Under the pieces are notes generated by a model that saw nothing but the letters and a program-made list of their open reading frames with translations, was not told where the DNA came from and searched no databases. Both the position numbers and the translations under genes were made by a program. 42,100 bases of DNA, taken from NCBI GenBank assembly GCA_020722215.1, contig DYLG01000005.1, positions 1-42,100 of the forward strand, written 5' to 3'. Positions 1-10,216 of the stretch are shown piece after piece (positions within the stretch are counted from its first letter, which is position 1; every line of letters starts with the position of its first letter). This stretch comes from Desulfomonile tiedjei. Lineage in GTDB: Bacteria; Desulfobacterota; Desulfomonilia; Desulfomonilales; Desulfomonilaceae.

Positions 1-180
1 CAAGAGCAGTAAGCCTAGCGCACTTCGTGCACTAACTTCCACTCCATCCTTGGTCAAGGTGACGTGACATTCGTAATTCTGCATCGCCCGGACCATCATG
101 GTGGCCACGCGGGCGTGAAGTCCCGATCCTGCGCCGACTACAAGCGCTTTTTCAATAGCTTCCGATTGCTTAACCGTCAT
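1..180 (-). CDS. HPr family phosphocarrier protein, partial (3' end outside window)
   Basis: Manual reverse translation from CAT at 178-180: MTVKQSEAIEKALVVGAGSGLHARVATMMVRAMQNYECHVTLTKDGVEVSARSALGLLL; GLHAR motif with phosphorylatable His; ATGA overlap with the upstream PTS IID gene. Confidence 0.8.
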   Translation of the reverse strand, partial: MTVKQSEAIEKALVVGAGSGLHARVATMMVRAMQNYECHVTLTKDGVEVSARSALGLLLL

Positions 181-1085
181 CTGCCCAAACCTGTCAGCAA
201 TATCAGGCCAATTGCCGCGACCGAACTCAAGGCAAGCACATGTGCGAAGCGAGCCCCACGGTCTAACAGCCAGAAAGCCAAGAAGCCCAAACCTAGGATT
301 ACCATCCCTCGTTCAAGTGGAAGGCCTGCCTCGGTCGGCCCCGGCACTTCGATTGCCATCATGACAGCCGCCGCGGCGGTCATTCCCAGCGCCAGTGCCA
401 AGAGCCGTTTCATCCAAACCAGGAGCATATCCGTTTGCTTCCGGAATCGGCTTTCAAACAAGGCGAGGCCTTTCTTGAATCCGCACCCGAATCCCATGGC
501 ACGAAAACACATGTGAGGCACATTATATACTACCAGAAAAACGAACGAACCCGTCGCAAGTCCCAGAAACAGCAAACAGGCCAACGCCGAGCAAATTGAC
601 GCCAATGGCTTGAATCCGTTCCAGAAAATCCGGTCGCCTCGTGCCGCAAGCGCGGTCATGACACTCCTGCGGTAACGGCTGACTTGAGACGCGTCGAACT
701 CCTGCTCCAGCTTCGCCGTGATTCCCACCAGCATGGTACCCATGGCAGGGTGAGTATTGACCTGCTGCAAGTGCCTGGCCATGGCATCCCGCACTTGATC
801 GTGACGGGAATAGATCTTCAGGAGTGCCGGGTGGAGACAGAAACAAAACCCCACATTCTGCATGCCTTTGTAATTCCAAAGGGTTTCCAGGAAAAGGGAG
901 CGAACGAAAATCCTGATTGCCAACCCTCTTACGGAGCGGATTCCCAGCCGCTCGGATCCCCCGCCATGTCCATCATGCGACCCTTCAGGAGACATCAAGC
1001 TCCAACCCGGTCTTCCGAAGCACCTAGATAGGGCGCAGAGCCAGGCAGGCCCTCCGCCGAGTCCGAAATTTTCATAAGAGAACAC
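177..1085 (-). CDS. PTS system mannose/fructose/sorbose family IID component (true start probably downstream of 1085)
   Basis: RSLFLETLWNYKGMQNVGFCFCLHPAL..., HLQQVNTHPAMGTMLVGITAKLE is typical of the EIID-mannose family; C-terminal TM segments; adjacent HPr. Confidence 0.85.
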   Translation of the reverse strand: MFSYENFGLGGGPAWLCALSRCFGRPGWSLMSPEGSHDGHGGGSERLGIRSVRGLAIRIFVRSLFLETLWNYKGMQNVGFCFCLHPALLKIYSRHDQVRDAMARHLQQVNTHPAMGTMLVGITAKLEQEFDASQVSRYRRSVMTALAARGDRIFWNGFKPLASICSALACLLFLGLATGSFVFLVVYNVPHMCFRAMGFGCGFKKGLALFESRFRKQTDMLLVWMKRLLALALGMTAAAAVMMAIEVPGPTEAGLPLERGMVILGLGFLAFWLLDRGARFAHVLALSSVAAIGLILLTGLGR

Positions 1086-1146
1086 TAAACCACCCGTCGG
1101 CGCGTGTCAATCGAAGTTCCGTTTCGCAACGGGGCGGCGCCATCAT

Positions 1147-1683
1147 CTACAAACCCTTGATTCGGTAAACAAGGGCATGGTCGGGGTCTTGATGGTCCAG
1201 GTCAATTTCAGCAATATCGTTGCGCACCATTTCCTTGACTATCTTCTCCGCTTTCTCGAGGGAAATATCCATCTCGAGGGCAAGCCTGGTGACGGTGAGT
1301 TCGTTACCATATTTCAGTGCGATCATCAGAGCTTGAGTGGTTTCCTTGACCTTGGGACGACTCATCATCAGGGCGCCGCCCGCTACGAGAAAACCCAATG
1401 AAGCGAGAATCGTCTCAGGGCCAATCAGACTGAAAGCATAGAAGGGGCAGGAGGTTACGCCCGTTGCCACCCCGAAAAGGATCAGGCTTATGCCTCCCCA
1501 TTTCCGCCGCGTAGACCTTTTCTTCTGTTCCCTTTCGTATCGTCCCATTATGGCCTGTGCGCGGAGCAGCTTCTCTCTTTTCCACTCCTCGCCGGGTAAG
1601 CGTTCGGATTCCATCCATTCCGGCCAATCAGCGAGAACCGGCCCGTGATCTTCTTTCGATTCGCGCCTGCGAAATCTTTCCAT
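1147..1683 (-). CDS. hypothetical membrane protein with C-terminal winged-helix-like region
   Basis: 178-aa ORF; two hydrophobic segments; C-term LTVTRLALEMDISLEKAEKIVKEMVRNDIAEID resembles an HTH. Confidence 0.6.
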   Translation of the reverse strand: MERFRRRESKEDHGPVLADWPEWMESERLPGEEWKREKLLRAQAIMGRYEREQKKRSTRRKWGGISLILFGVATGVTSCPFYAFSLIGPETILASLGFLVAGGALMMSRPKVKETTQALMIALKYGNELTVTRLALEMDISLEKAEKIVKEMVRNDIAEIDLDHQDPDHALVYRIKGL

Positions 1684-1784
1684 TTTTCAAGCCTGACACT
1701 TCAGGAAAGGCCTCCCGTGGAAGCACTTTCCCGTGGAGCGAAGTCAAAGCCGATAAGCTGCAAGAACTCCTGCCTGATCATTCG

Positions 1785-2324
1785 TCAAACCGCTGAAGAG
1801 CCGATCCACTTTCGCATTTCCGGAAGCTCCGTTGATTCCCATTGGTCGGATATCCTGAGTTTCACGAAATGCTCGAAGAGGGAATCCACGATCTCCATTC
1901 CTTCCTCGATAAGTGCGGCCTTTTCCAAGAAGCGCGCTTCGGGGCCTTCATCGGGGTCGGCTTCGCCCTGGGGGAGGACCGGTGGCGTCCTGAAAGCTCC
2001 AAATGAAAACCACGTCCCTTTCAAGAGCATAGTGAACGTATTGTCTCCCGCCCGGACCGACACTCGAGCCTCTTCGATCTTCTTGCCCTCCCGGAGAGCG
2101 GCCATGCCTTCCCGGAGCCCGGAATGCTCGCCTTTGAGACTCACCGTTTGAGGTGTGTCCGCTCCTGCCAGGTCCAGGGTCATCCTATCGAGAAACAGGA
2201 CCTCAACGAACTTGCCGCCGGAGATCTCGATCGTCCCTCCGGTCTTTTCCGACTTGAACCACAGCCAAGTGAGGAACTCCCTTCCCAGGAAAGACTTTTC
2301 GTTGAGTATCTCAAGAAAATCCAT
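1785..2324 (-). CDS. RdgC-like domain protein (putative recombination-associated)
   Basis: FLGREFLTWLWFKSE...VEVLFLDRMTLD...VSLKGEHSGLREGMAALREGKKIEEARV pattern recalled from RdgC-annotated proteins; no search run. Confidence 0.5.
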   Translation of the reverse strand: MDFLEILNEKSFLGREFLTWLWFKSEKTGGTIEISGGKFVEVLFLDRMTLDLAGADTPQTVSLKGEHSGLREGMAALREGKKIEEARVSVRAGDNTFTMLLKGTWFSFGAFRTPPVLPQGEADPDEGPEARFLEKAALIEEGMEIVDSLFEHFVKLRISDQWESTELPEMRKWIGSSAV

Positions 2325-2360
2325 GAAATGTCAGCTCCATATTGCGCGGCGAGGGGCAAG

Positions 2361-3041
2361 CTACCTGCCGGGGGCGAAGATAGGACCGGGGATATGCTCT
2401 TTGACGCCCTTGAAGCACTTGCGGTGAACAGGACAAGGTCCGTAACGGACGATGGCGTCTCTGTGGTCCTTGGTGCCATAACCCTTATGCTTGTCAAATC
2501 CGTATTGGGGGTAGAGCGTGTGAAGCTCCAACATTATCCTGTCGCGGCTCACTTTCGCCACGATCGCAGCAGCAGCGACAGAACAGGAGATCCGGTCTCC
2601 CCCGATTATCGAGTACTGGGGTATGGGCACGCTCAGCCCTATCGGTCCGTCCACCAGCAGATGGTCAGGTAAAGGCCGGATCTGTTGGATGGCCATGGTC
2701 ATGGCCTGTTTTGTGGCCTCAAGGATGTTGATCCTGTCGATGGTTTCCACGTCCGCTATTCCGATCCCGACAGCCGTTGCCAGTTCCATTATCCGGGGGA
2801 ATAGTTCTTCCCTCCGGGAAGCGCTGAGTAGCTTGGAGTCCTTCAGGCCCGGAAGCGGATCTCGGTGCGAAAGAACCACTGCCGCTGCAACTACCGGCCC
2901 GGCAAGCGGGCCTCGGCCGGCCTCATCAACGCCGGCTATTCTCGATGCTCCATGCCCGGCTGCCTTCTCCTCGTAGCGCCAAGATGGGTGTACATCTCCG
3001 GACCGCATCCCGCGAGGCCTCCTTATTGCACTCGCAGCCAC
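2361..3041 (-). CDS. rnhB: ribonuclease HII
   Basis: IAGVDEAGRGPLAGPVVAAAVVL, DSKLLSASRREELF, HKGYGTKDHRDAI motifs; in rplS/trmD cluster. Confidence 0.95.
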   Translation of the reverse strand: MAASAIRRPRGMRSGDVHPSWRYEEKAAGHGASRIAGVDEAGRGPLAGPVVAAAVVLSHRDPLPGLKDSKLLSASRREELFPRIMELATAVGIGIADVETIDRINILEATKQAMTMAIQQIRPLPDHLLVDGPIGLSVPIPQYSIIGGDRISCSVAAAAIVAKVSRDRIMLELHTLYPQYGFDKHKGYGTKDHRDAIVRYGPCPVHRKCFKGVKEHIPGPIFAPGR

Positions 3042-3044
3042 GAA

Positions 3045-3398
3045 TCATGAGGGCCTGGGGCTCCGTTCCTTGAGTCTGGCAGCCTTTCCTCGAAGTTTTC
3101 TGATGTAATAGAGCTTGGAGCGACGGACGCGGCCTCTGTTCACTATCTCAATCTTGTCGATCATCGGAGAATGCAACGGAAAAACCCTTTCCACTCCGAT
3201 TCCGTAAGACACCTTGCGCACGGTGACGCTGGTCCTGGCCCGCTTCCTGTTCATCCCGATAACGAGCCCTTCAAAGACCTGGATTCTCTCCCTCTCGCCT
3301 TCCACTATTCTCACGTGGACCTTGATCGTATCTCCCACGCGGATGTCCGGCAGGTCGAGTCTCACGTGCTCTCTCTCGATGTGCTCCAATATATTCAT
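3045..3398 (-). CDS. rplS: 50S ribosomal protein L19
   Basis: [61 protein letters not shown]. Confidence 0.97.
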   Translation of the reverse strand: MNILEHIEREHVRLDLPDIRVGDTIKVHVRIVEGERERIQVFEGLVIGMNRKRARTSVTVRKVSYGIGVERVFPLHSPMIDKIEIVNRGRVRRSKLYYIRKLRGKAARLKERSPRPS

Positions 3399-4144
3399 GG
3401 CTTCTCTCCGCTTGTTGTCTCTCGCCCGATCTCGTCCAGCAGTTCCTGTTCTTCGTCGTCAAGAGCCATTTTCTGCAGGATTTCAGGACGTCGGGCAAGC
3501 GTCCTGATAAGGGCTTGTTTTTTTCTCCACCTTCGAATCTTTTCGTGGTGTCCTTCCAGCAACACTGTCGGCACTTCCATGCCTTCGAAGGAACGAGGCC
3601 TGGTGTACTGAGGGTATTCCAGCAAGCCGTTGTAGAAGGATTCACCGCACTGATAACTGTCCGAACCCAAGACTCCCGGGATCAGTCTGCTGACAACGTC
3701 TACGATGATCATGGCAGCGACTTCGCCGCCTGAGAGTATATAGTCGCCCACCGAGATCTCGCAGTCAACGAAGGCTCTTATTCTCTCGTCGAAGCCTTCG
3801 TATCTTCCGCAGATCAGCACCAAAGCCCTCATTCGAGCGAGTTCCTCGGCATAAGCCTGATCGAGAACCCGTCCCTGGGGAGTCATGAGGATTATCCATG
3901 GCTGATCCAGAATACCCTTGAGGCGCCGAATCCCTCTCACCACAGGTTCCGGCTTCATAATCATCCCCGTTCCGCCGCCGTATGGGTAGTCGTCGGTGGA
4001 ATGATGCCGATCCAGGGCGTAATCTCTCAAGTCATGCGCCTGAACGTGCAAGAGCCCGGCATCAATAGCGCGGGCAGGATTGCCGACCGCCAGGAAGGAG
4101 TCGAACACTCCCGGGAAAATGGTGAGGATTCTCACATCAAGCAT
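3395..4144 (-). CDS. trmD: tRNA (guanine-N1)-methyltransferase TrmD
   Basis: [62 protein letters not shown] at 4144 preferred over ORF-track start. Confidence 0.96.
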   Translation of the reverse strand: MLDVRILTIFPGVFDSFLAVGNPARAIDAGLLHVQAHDLRDYALDRHHSTDDYPYGGGTGMIMKPEPVVRGIRRLKGILDQPWIILMTPQGRVLDQAYAEELARMRALVLICGRYEGFDERIRAFVDCEISVGDYILSGGEVAAMIIVDVVSRLIPGVLGSDSYQCGESFYNGLLEYPQYTRPRSFEGMEVPTVLLEGHHEKIRRWRKKQALIRTLARRPEILQKMALDDEEQELLDEIGRETTSGEKP

Positions 4145-4643
4145 CCGGGAGGAGCCCTTCCAAAGGATCGACAATCATTTCATTGCGTTGCGTATTCACC
4201 TCCAGCACTACGTCATCAATGAGGGGCAGCAGAATCTCCCCCAGGTCTCCTTGCACTTCCAGGACGTCATTGGCGCCGGTTTCCATGATGCCGGCGACAA
4301 CCCCCAGATCGCGGCCATCCCTTGTGAGGACTCTCATTCCCATAAGCTCGAACCAGTAGTACTCGTCCTCCTCCTTGGGCGGCAGGTTCTCCTCATAGGT
4401 CCTGACAAGACTGCCAACCAGGTTCCGGGCCTTTTCCGGAGTATCGATGCCTTCCAAGGACGCCAACGCCGCTCCCTTGTGGAACCGAAGTCCCAGGACT
4501 TTGTACCTGTGTTCCCCGAACACCAGTACTGCGGATCTCTCGAATGCCTCGAAGGACTCGGTGAAAGGCCTGATCCTTATTTCGCCCTTGATCCCGAAGG
4601 GCTTGCCTGCTTGCCCTATCACTACGAGCCTATCTCCGGACAT
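4137..4643 (-). CDS. rimM: ribosome maturation factor RimM
   Basis: [29 protein letters not shown]-like C-terminal domain; synteny. Confidence 0.93.
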   Translation of the reverse strand: MSGDRLVVIGQAGKPFGIKGEIRIRPFTESFEAFERSAVLVFGEHRYKVLGLRFHKGAALASLEGIDTPEKARNLVGSLVRTYEENLPPKEEDEYYWFELMGMRVLTRDGRDLGVVAGIMETGANDVLEVQGDLGEILLPLIDDVVLEVNTQRNEMIVDPLEGLLPDA

Positions 4644-4697
4644 TTTTCCGCACCCTGCCCATGCATGACCGGCGGCTTGCGGTACATGGAGGGAAGG

Positions 4698-4928
4698 TCA
4701 CTCAAGAATTTCGAGAACCGCCCTCTTGTTGTGTTTTGTTGAAGCGGCGCTTAATATGGTGCGCATGGCCCTGGCAGTGCGTCCCTGCTTTCCGATAACC
4801 TTGCCTAGATCGGATTTCGCTACCTTCAACTCGATGACCGAAGTAATCTCACCTTCCACTTCAGAAACGGAGACCTCATCAGGGTTGTCCACGAGCGCTT
4901 TTGCAATGAATTCGATCAGCTCCTTCAT
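4698..4928 (-). CDS. khpA: KH domain RNA-binding protein (KhpA family)
   Basis: [21 protein letters not shown]..., [20 protein letters not shown]; next to rpsP. Confidence 0.92.
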   Translation of the reverse strand: MKELIEFIAKALVDNPDEVSVSEVEGEITSVIELKVAKSDLGKVIGKQGRTARAMRTILSAASTKHNKRAVLEILE

Positions 4929-4987
4929 CGGTCGCCTCCATTTCTACGGACCCTTGCCGGGGACCGCAAGAGAACGGCTCGGCAAAT

Positions 4988-5248
4988 TCAGGTTTCGTCG
5001 ACGGGAGCAGGCTTTGGGGAGAGTCGCATGAGTTTTCTGACGGTACTGGTCATTTCCGCACCGTTGGACACCCACTTGCGGACGGATTCCACGTTCAGAT
5101 TAAGCCCGCTGATTTTGTTTCTTGGATCGTAGGTACCGAGAATTTCGAGAAATCTTCCGTCTCTCGGCGAGGATGAGTCTGCTGCGACGATTCTGTAGAA
5201 GGGTTTCTTCTTGGCTCCGTGTCGAGCGAGTCGGATCTTGACTGCCAT
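4988..5248 (-). CDS. rpsP: 30S ribosomal protein S16
   Basis: [45 protein letters not shown] at 5248 gives canonical N-terminus. Confidence 0.96.
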   Translation of the reverse strand: MAVKIRLARHGAKKKPFYRIVAADSSSPRDGRFLEILGTYDPRNKISGLNLNVESVRKWVSNGAEMTSTVRKLMRLSPKPAPVDET

Positions 5249-5290
5249 GAGGGGCGTAACCTCCAAGGTGATGACTACGGTAAATTTGTA

Positions 5291-5319
5291 ATTTTATTAC
5301 TGTGGCCATCAGGTGTCAA
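5291..5319 (-). promoter_or_regulatory. sigma70-type promoter for rpsP operon: TTGACA-17 bp-TAAAAT
   Basis: On - strand TTGACA (5319-5314), 17-nt spacer, TAAAAT (5296-5291). Confidence 0.8.
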
Positions 5320-5347
5320 GACAAAACCCGGCTTCTTTTTTTTGAGC

Positions 5348-5376
5348 TTGACATGAAAGCTCAAGAGTGATAAAAT
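5348..5376 (+). promoter_or_regulatory. sigma70-type promoter for rplU operon: TTGACA-17 bp-TAAAAT
   Basis: TTGACA 5348-5353, 17-nt spacer, TAAAAT 5371-5376; AGGAGG at 5392-5397 before ATG 5404. Confidence 0.85.
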
Positions 5377-5403
5377 AAAAATTTACCGTTCAGGAGGATT
5401 GCA

Positions 5404-5772
5404 ATGTACGCAGTCGTCAGGTCCGGCGGCAAACAATACAAGGTCCAGCCGGGCGATTTCCTCAAAGTTGAAAAAATCACGGGGACACCCGGCACCCCTA
5501 TCGAACTGGACCAGGTGCTCGCCATTGGCGATAACGAAGCAATGCGGCTCGGAACACCCGTGATCCAGGATGCCGTTGTCAAAGCCACTATTCTCAGAAC
5601 GGCCCTGCATCCAAAGATCATCGTCTTCAAGAAGAAACGCACACACGGGTACCACAAGAAGCAAGGCCATCGTCAGTACTATACGCTATTGCGAATCGAG
5701 GAGATACTTCCCCAGCCCGTACTAGCAGTGGAACCCGAGCCGCAGGTCTTAGAAACCACACAGGCTGAGTGA
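5404..5772 (+). CDS. rplU: 50S ribosomal protein L21
   Basis: [25 protein letters not shown]...[25 protein letters not shown]. Confidence 0.97.
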   Translation: MYAVVRSGGKQYKVQPGDFLKVEKITGTPGTPIELDQVLAIGDNEAMRLGTPVIQDAVVKATILRTALHPKIIVFKKKRTHGYHKKQGHRQYYTLLRIEEILPQPVLAVEPEPQVLETTQAE

Positions 5773-5795
5773 ACCCGAACCTAGGAGGAACAATC

Positions 5796-6050
5796 ATGGC
5801 CCACAAGAAAGCAGGCGGAAGCTCGAGAAACGGCAGGGACAGCCCCGGTCAACGCATGGGCGTGAAGCGCTTCGCAGGACAGAAGGTGCGGGCCGGGAGC
5901 ATACTCGTCCGCCAAAGGGGAACAGCACTCCATCCGGGCGAAAACGTCGGAGTGGGCCGGGATTACACGCTTTTCGCCAAGATTGACGGCATAGTCAAGT
6001 TTGAGCAGAAAAGCCGCAAGAGAAAGTGCGTGTCCGTGGTTCCAGAGTGA
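5796..6050 (+). CDS. rpmA: 50S ribosomal protein L27
   Basis: [43 protein letters not shown]; start at ATG 5796 after AGGAGG. Confidence 0.97.
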   Translation: MAHKKAGGSSRNGRDSPGQRMGVKRFAGQKVRAGSILVRQRGTALHPGENVGVGRDYTLFAKIDGIVKFEQKSRKRKCVSVVPE

Positions 6051-6258
6051 CAGAGTAGCAACCTTGGCAGGCTTCATGAACGCGGCCGATTTCTGCCCCG
6101 GCCTCCTGCATGATCCAGCTTCTCACCAGGGCGTCGGTTAGCGCGAAAGCCGGGTCGAGTCGGGATCATGTTATGGGAGCCGGTCAGGTCCGGCGGAACT
6201 TGAGCAATCCACAGTCCCGGCCGTTTGCGGCCATCTCCCCAAGACGCGCAGCATAGCC

Positions 6259-7275
6259 TTGAAATTCGTCGATCAGGCACGTATCAGAGTAGTATCCGGC
6301 CGCGGGGGCCGCGGATGCCTGAGCTTCCGCCGCGAGCCTTTTGTCCCCAAGGGAGGCCCCGACGGAGGAGATGGAGGGAAGGGCGGCGACGTGATCATAG
6401 CAGGCGATTCCTCCATGAACACCCTTCTCGACTGCCAGTACCAGCAGCTCTATAGGGCCAGGCACGGGGCTCACGGCAAGGGCAAGGACATGCACGGCCG
6501 TTCAGCTCCCGACTTGATTATCAATGTGCCGCTGGGAACTGTGGTCATTGACGAAGAGACCGGGCAAGTGGTCGCGGAAATCGACACTGCGGATGCCCGG
6601 GTAATCGTGGCCAAAGGGGGACGAGGCGGACGAGGCAACGCGCGGTTTGCCACGCCTCGAAACCGTGCGCCCAGGCGGTTCGAGGAGGGTGCTCCCGGCG
6701 AGGATCGCCTGCTGCGGCTTGAATTGAAGCTCATTGCGGATGTGGGCCTCATCGGCATGCCCAACAGCGGCAAGTCCACGCTGATCTCAAGGGTCAGCGC
6801 CGCACGACCGGAGATAGCGGACTACCCCTTCACCACCAAGGTCCCCGCTCTAGGCGTGGTCAGAGTTGACGGGGGAATCGATTTTGTTATGGCAGACATT
6901 CCCGGCCTGATAGAGAACGCTCACCAGGGCGCAGGCATGGGAGACAGGTTTCTCAGACACATCGAGCGCACGCGGATACTGCTCCATCTCATCGACCCGT
7001 CGCCCTATCTGACGCCCGGACCTTTGGAAAGGTTCTTCATAATCATGTCGGAACTGAGCCTGTACTCTCAGGACCTCCTGAAAAAACCGATGATCGTGGT
7101 GATAACGAAGATGGACTTACCCGAGAACGAGGCTCCTGCGGCCGACCTGAGATCGGCTCTCCGAAGCAGGGATCTCAAAGTGCATCAGATCTCCGCCGCC
7201 ACCGGCGCAGGTCTGAAGGGGTTATTGGGCGAAACCGCTCTGTTGCTGAAGGGACTTCGAAACCAAAATGGATGA
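6259..7275 (+). CDS. obgE: Obg family GTPase (TTG start)
   Basis: MKFVDQARIRVVSGRGGRGCLSFRREPFVPKGGPDGGDGGKGGDV; G1 GMPNSGKSTL; follows rpmA. Confidence 0.97.
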   Translation: MKFVDQARIRVVSGRGGRGCLSFRREPFVPKGGPDGGDGGKGGDVIIAGDSSMNTLLDCQYQQLYRARHGAHGKGKDMHGRSAPDLIINVPLGTVVIDEETGQVVAEIDTADARVIVAKGGRGGRGNARFATPRNRAPRRFEEGAPGEDRLLRLELKLIADVGLIGMPNSGKSTLISRVSAARPEIADYPFTTKVPALGVVRVDGGIDFVMADIPGLIENAHQGAGMGDRFLRHIERTRILLHLIDPSPYLTPGPLERFFIIMSELSLYSQDLLKKPMIVVITKMDLPENEAPAADLRSALRSRDLKVHQISAATGAGLKGLLGETALLLKGLRNQNG

Positions 7276-8425
7276 GACGACGATTTCAAGGGAAGCGCTT
7301 TTCGCCAATTTGAAGAGGGTGGTGCTCAAGCTCGGCTCAAGCGTTGTGACCGCTGAGGAAGGGCTTGACAGGCAGAACATTCGGAGCCTCGTGGATGACG
7401 TGTGCCGGCTCAAGCAAGCGGGCAAAGAGATTGTCATTGTCTCGTCCGGCGCGATAGCAGCAGGCGTCAAACGCATGGAACTGAAGGGAGGGGCCAAGAC
7501 CATCCCCCAGAAACAGGCTGCGGCGGCGGTGGGTCAGACCGGACTGATGGCCGCTTACGAAGAAGCTTTCTGGTCACACGGCGTAAGGGTGGGCCAGTTG
7601 CTGTTGTCCAAAGACGATCTCTCCCACAGACGGCGGTATCTCAACGCGAGAAACACGTTGATGACTCTTCTTTCCTGGGGTGTGGTCCCGATCATCAACG
7701 AAAACGACACCGTAATGGTGGAAGAGATCCAGTTCGGGGACAACGACAATCTGTCCGCTCTGGTGGCCTCGGTGGCCGAGGCGGACCTCCTGCTCATTCT
7801 CACCGACATGGAAGGTCTCATGGATTGCGATCCTCGGACCAATCCGTCCGCCTGCCTGATCACTCTTGTTGAGGGAATTACGCCTGAGATTCGGAGCTTG
7901 GCCGGCTCCTCAACATCCGCAGTCGGCAGGGGAGGCATGGCGTCGAAACTGGAAGCGGCCTCGAAGGCGGGAGCAGCGGGAGTCCCGGTAGTAATTGCCA
8001 GGGGGAAGATCCCCAGCGTCGTCGACCGAATCATTGCCGGTGAGATGATCGGCACCCTTATCCTGCCCGGGAAGGAGCGAATCTCCGCACGTAAACGATG
8101 GATTCGCTATCACCTGGAACCCGAGGGCGCCCTAGTGGTTGACGCCGGCGCTGCTAGAGCGGTCAAACTCAGCGGAAAAAGTCTCTTGCCCATAGGCGTG
8201 ACAGCGGTGAGGGGGCTTTTCCAGCACGGCGCCGCGGTGACCATCGAAACGGAGCACGGACAGACAATCGCAATAGGCCTGTCAAACTATGCCTCGGACG
8301 AAATGGAGAAAATCAAAGGTCATCAGACCGCTGAAATCGACTGGGTTCTCGGGTTTCGCAGAAATGACGAGGCGGTGCATGCAGACAATCTCGTGCTGCT
8401 GGACAACGGGGAGAACAGCAGGTAG
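7268..8425 (+). CDS. proB: glutamate 5-kinase with C-terminal PUA domain
   Basis: VVLKLGSSVVT, IVIVSSGAIAAGVKRM, FGDNDNLSALVA; PUA-like C-terminus. Confidence 0.96.
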   Translation: MDETTISREALFANLKRVVLKLGSSVVTAEEGLDRQNIRSLVDDVCRLKQAGKEIVIVSSGAIAAGVKRMELKGGAKTIPQKQAAAAVGQTGLMAAYEEAFWSHGVRVGQLLLSKDDLSHRRRYLNARNTLMTLLSWGVVPIINENDTVMVEEIQFGDNDNLSALVASVAEADLLLILTDMEGLMDCDPRTNPSACLITLVEGITPEIRSLAGSSTSAVGRGGMASKLEAASKAGAAGVPVVIARGKIPSVVDRIIAGEMIGTLILPGKERISARKRWIRYHLEPEGALVVDAGAARAVKLSGKSLLPIGVTAVRGLFQHGAAVTIETEHGQTIAIGLSNYASDEMEKIKGHQTAEIDWVLGFRRNDEAVHADNLVLLDNGENSR

Positions 8426-8562
8426 TACGGTCTCCCCGGCGAACTCTCGCCTGCGAAGTGCGAAATTCCCGTCACTGGCGCTTCAACTCGCCGGTCAGCC
8501 CTTGACACCATTCGGATCAGGTGGAAATTATAAGGAAGAATTTGTAGGGGAAAGGGAAGCGA

Positions 8563-9087
8563 ATGGCTTTGAGATCAGTTGTAGTTCTCCCCCACAGGGC
8601 GCTGATGACGAGAGCCGAGGAGATCGCCAATATCACCGAAGATATCGTCGCGCTCGCAGAGGACATGGCAGAAACCATGTACAGGGCTCCCGGCATAGGT
8701 CTTGCCGCGAATCAGGTAGCAAAACCGATCAGATTGATCGTTGTTGACGTTCAATACGGAAGCGCTGATCCCAAGGAAAAGAAGAAGCAGCCGATTTTCG
8801 TAATTAATCCCGTTATAACACTCACCGAAGGAGAATGCACTTTCGAAGAGGGATGTCTGAGCGTGCCCGATTTTCGTGTGGAGATAAGGCGTCCGAAAAT
8901 AGTCCGGGTGGAGGGTGTCGATCTTGACGGCAGCCCGCTCGCCATTGAAGCGGACGGTCTCTTGGCAAGGGCTCTTCAGCACGAGATCGACCATCTGGAA
9001 GCCACTACGATTCTCGATTATGCCTCGGTTCTCAGGAGAAACCTTTATCGCAAGAAGTTGAGAAAGATGGCCGGGAGGGGCGATTGA
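8563..9087 (+). CDS. def: peptide deformylase
   Basis: GIGLAANQV, EEGCLSVPDFR, QHEIDHLEA motifs. Confidence 0.96.
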   Translation: MALRSVVVLPHRALMTRAEEIANITEDIVALAEDMAETMYRAPGIGLAANQVAKPIRLIVVDVQYGSADPKEKKKQPIFVINPVITLTEGECTFEEGCLSVPDFRVEIRRPKIVRVEGVDLDGSPLAIEADGLLARALQHEIDHLEATTILDYASVLRRNLYRKKLRKMAGRGD

Positions 9088-10019
9088 GTGCATCCGTGGT
9101 CTTCATGGGAACGCCTGAGTTTGCCGTACCTACGCTCAAGGCGCTTGCTTCGGTCTTCACTGTTGCAGGCGTGGTCACTCAGCCGGACAAGCCCCGAGGC
9201 CGCGGGCGACTGCCGTCTCCCAGTCCCGTGAAAAGCATCGCGCTGGAACTGGGATTCTCCGTAGCCGACCCGCAGGGCATCTGCGGAGATGACTTCCTCC
9301 GTCTTCTCCGGAGTTGGGAGCCGGAGGTCATAGTGGTTGCCGCGTACGGGAAGATTCTTCCGAAGCGTGTCCTGGACCTGCCGCCAATGGGGTGCGTCAA
9401 CCTTCATGCATCTCTGCTGCCCCGTCACCGCGGTGCGTCGCCTATCAGTGCGGCTTTGCTTGCCGGTGACAAGACAACCGGCGTTTGCACCATCCTCATG
9501 GACGAAGGAATGGATACGGGTGACATCCTTCTTGAAGAGGAAATTTCAATCGAAGAAGAAGACACCGCGGGGTCTCTTCACGACAAGTTGGCGGAACCCG
9601 GGGCGCGATTGGTTGTCCGAACTCTGCAAGTGATGAAGCAAGGCCGGATCCGACCGCGACCGCAGGACCACAACATGGCAACATACTGTGGAATTCTCGC
9701 CAAGCAGGACGGACTTATCGACTGGCAACAGGACGCGGTGAGCCTGAGTCGTCTGGTGCGAGCCATGAATCCGTGGCCGGCCGCGTTCACGTATTTGTCG
9801 GGACAGGCGGTCAAAGTGTGGAATGCCGCTGCGGCTGAAGGTTCAGCCAACCCGGGAGAGATATTGGTCCTGCGTCCCGACGGCGTAGCGGTAGGAACCG
9901 GAAAGGGATTGCTTATTCTCAAGGAGATCCAGGCGCCGGGCAAGAAACGTCTTGGAGCACGGGAGTTCGCTATGGGGCGACGCTTGAAGGCAGGTGACCG
10001 CTTCGACAGCGGGAGATGA
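9084..10019 (+). CDS. fmt: methionyl-tRNA formyltransferase (TTG start overlapping def stop)
   Basis: VVFMGTPEFAVPTLKAL, VNLHASLLPRHRGASPISAALLAGDKTTGV. Confidence 0.96.
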   Translation: MSASVVFMGTPEFAVPTLKALASVFTVAGVVTQPDKPRGRGRLPSPSPVKSIALELGFSVADPQGICGDDFLRLLRSWEPEVIVVAAYGKILPKRVLDLPPMGCVNLHASLLPRHRGASPISAALLAGDKTTGVCTILMDEGMDTGDILLEEEISIEEEDTAGSLHDKLAEPGARLVVRTLQVMKQGRIRPRPQDHNMATYCGILAKQDGLIDWQQDAVSLSRLVRAMNPWPAAFTYLSGQAVKVWNAAAAEGSANPGEILVLRPDGVAVGTGKGLLILKEIQAPGKKRLGAREFAMGRRLKAGDRFDSGR

Positions 10020-10050
10020 AGGAGGGGCAGGCAGTGGTTCTTGATCAGTA

Positions 10051-10107
10051 GGACCGGCATCTTGCCGGTCCGTCAAATCGGGCTCCGGAGACCGGCAAGA
10101 TGCCGGT
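10051..10107. repeat. paired-hairpin REPIN-like repeat
   Basis: GGACCGGCA-TCT-TGCCGGTCC (10051-10071) and ACCGGCA-AGA-TGCCGGT (10091-10107). Confidence 0.75.
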
Positions 10108-10216
10108 CCCACTGCGAATGCGCCGACGCGCATCTTACGGGAACACGGCGCCGAACTTACTCAACGGAGCCCTAACTGATGACAACAATTTGCATAATCA
10201 TAACAGGAGAATACAG

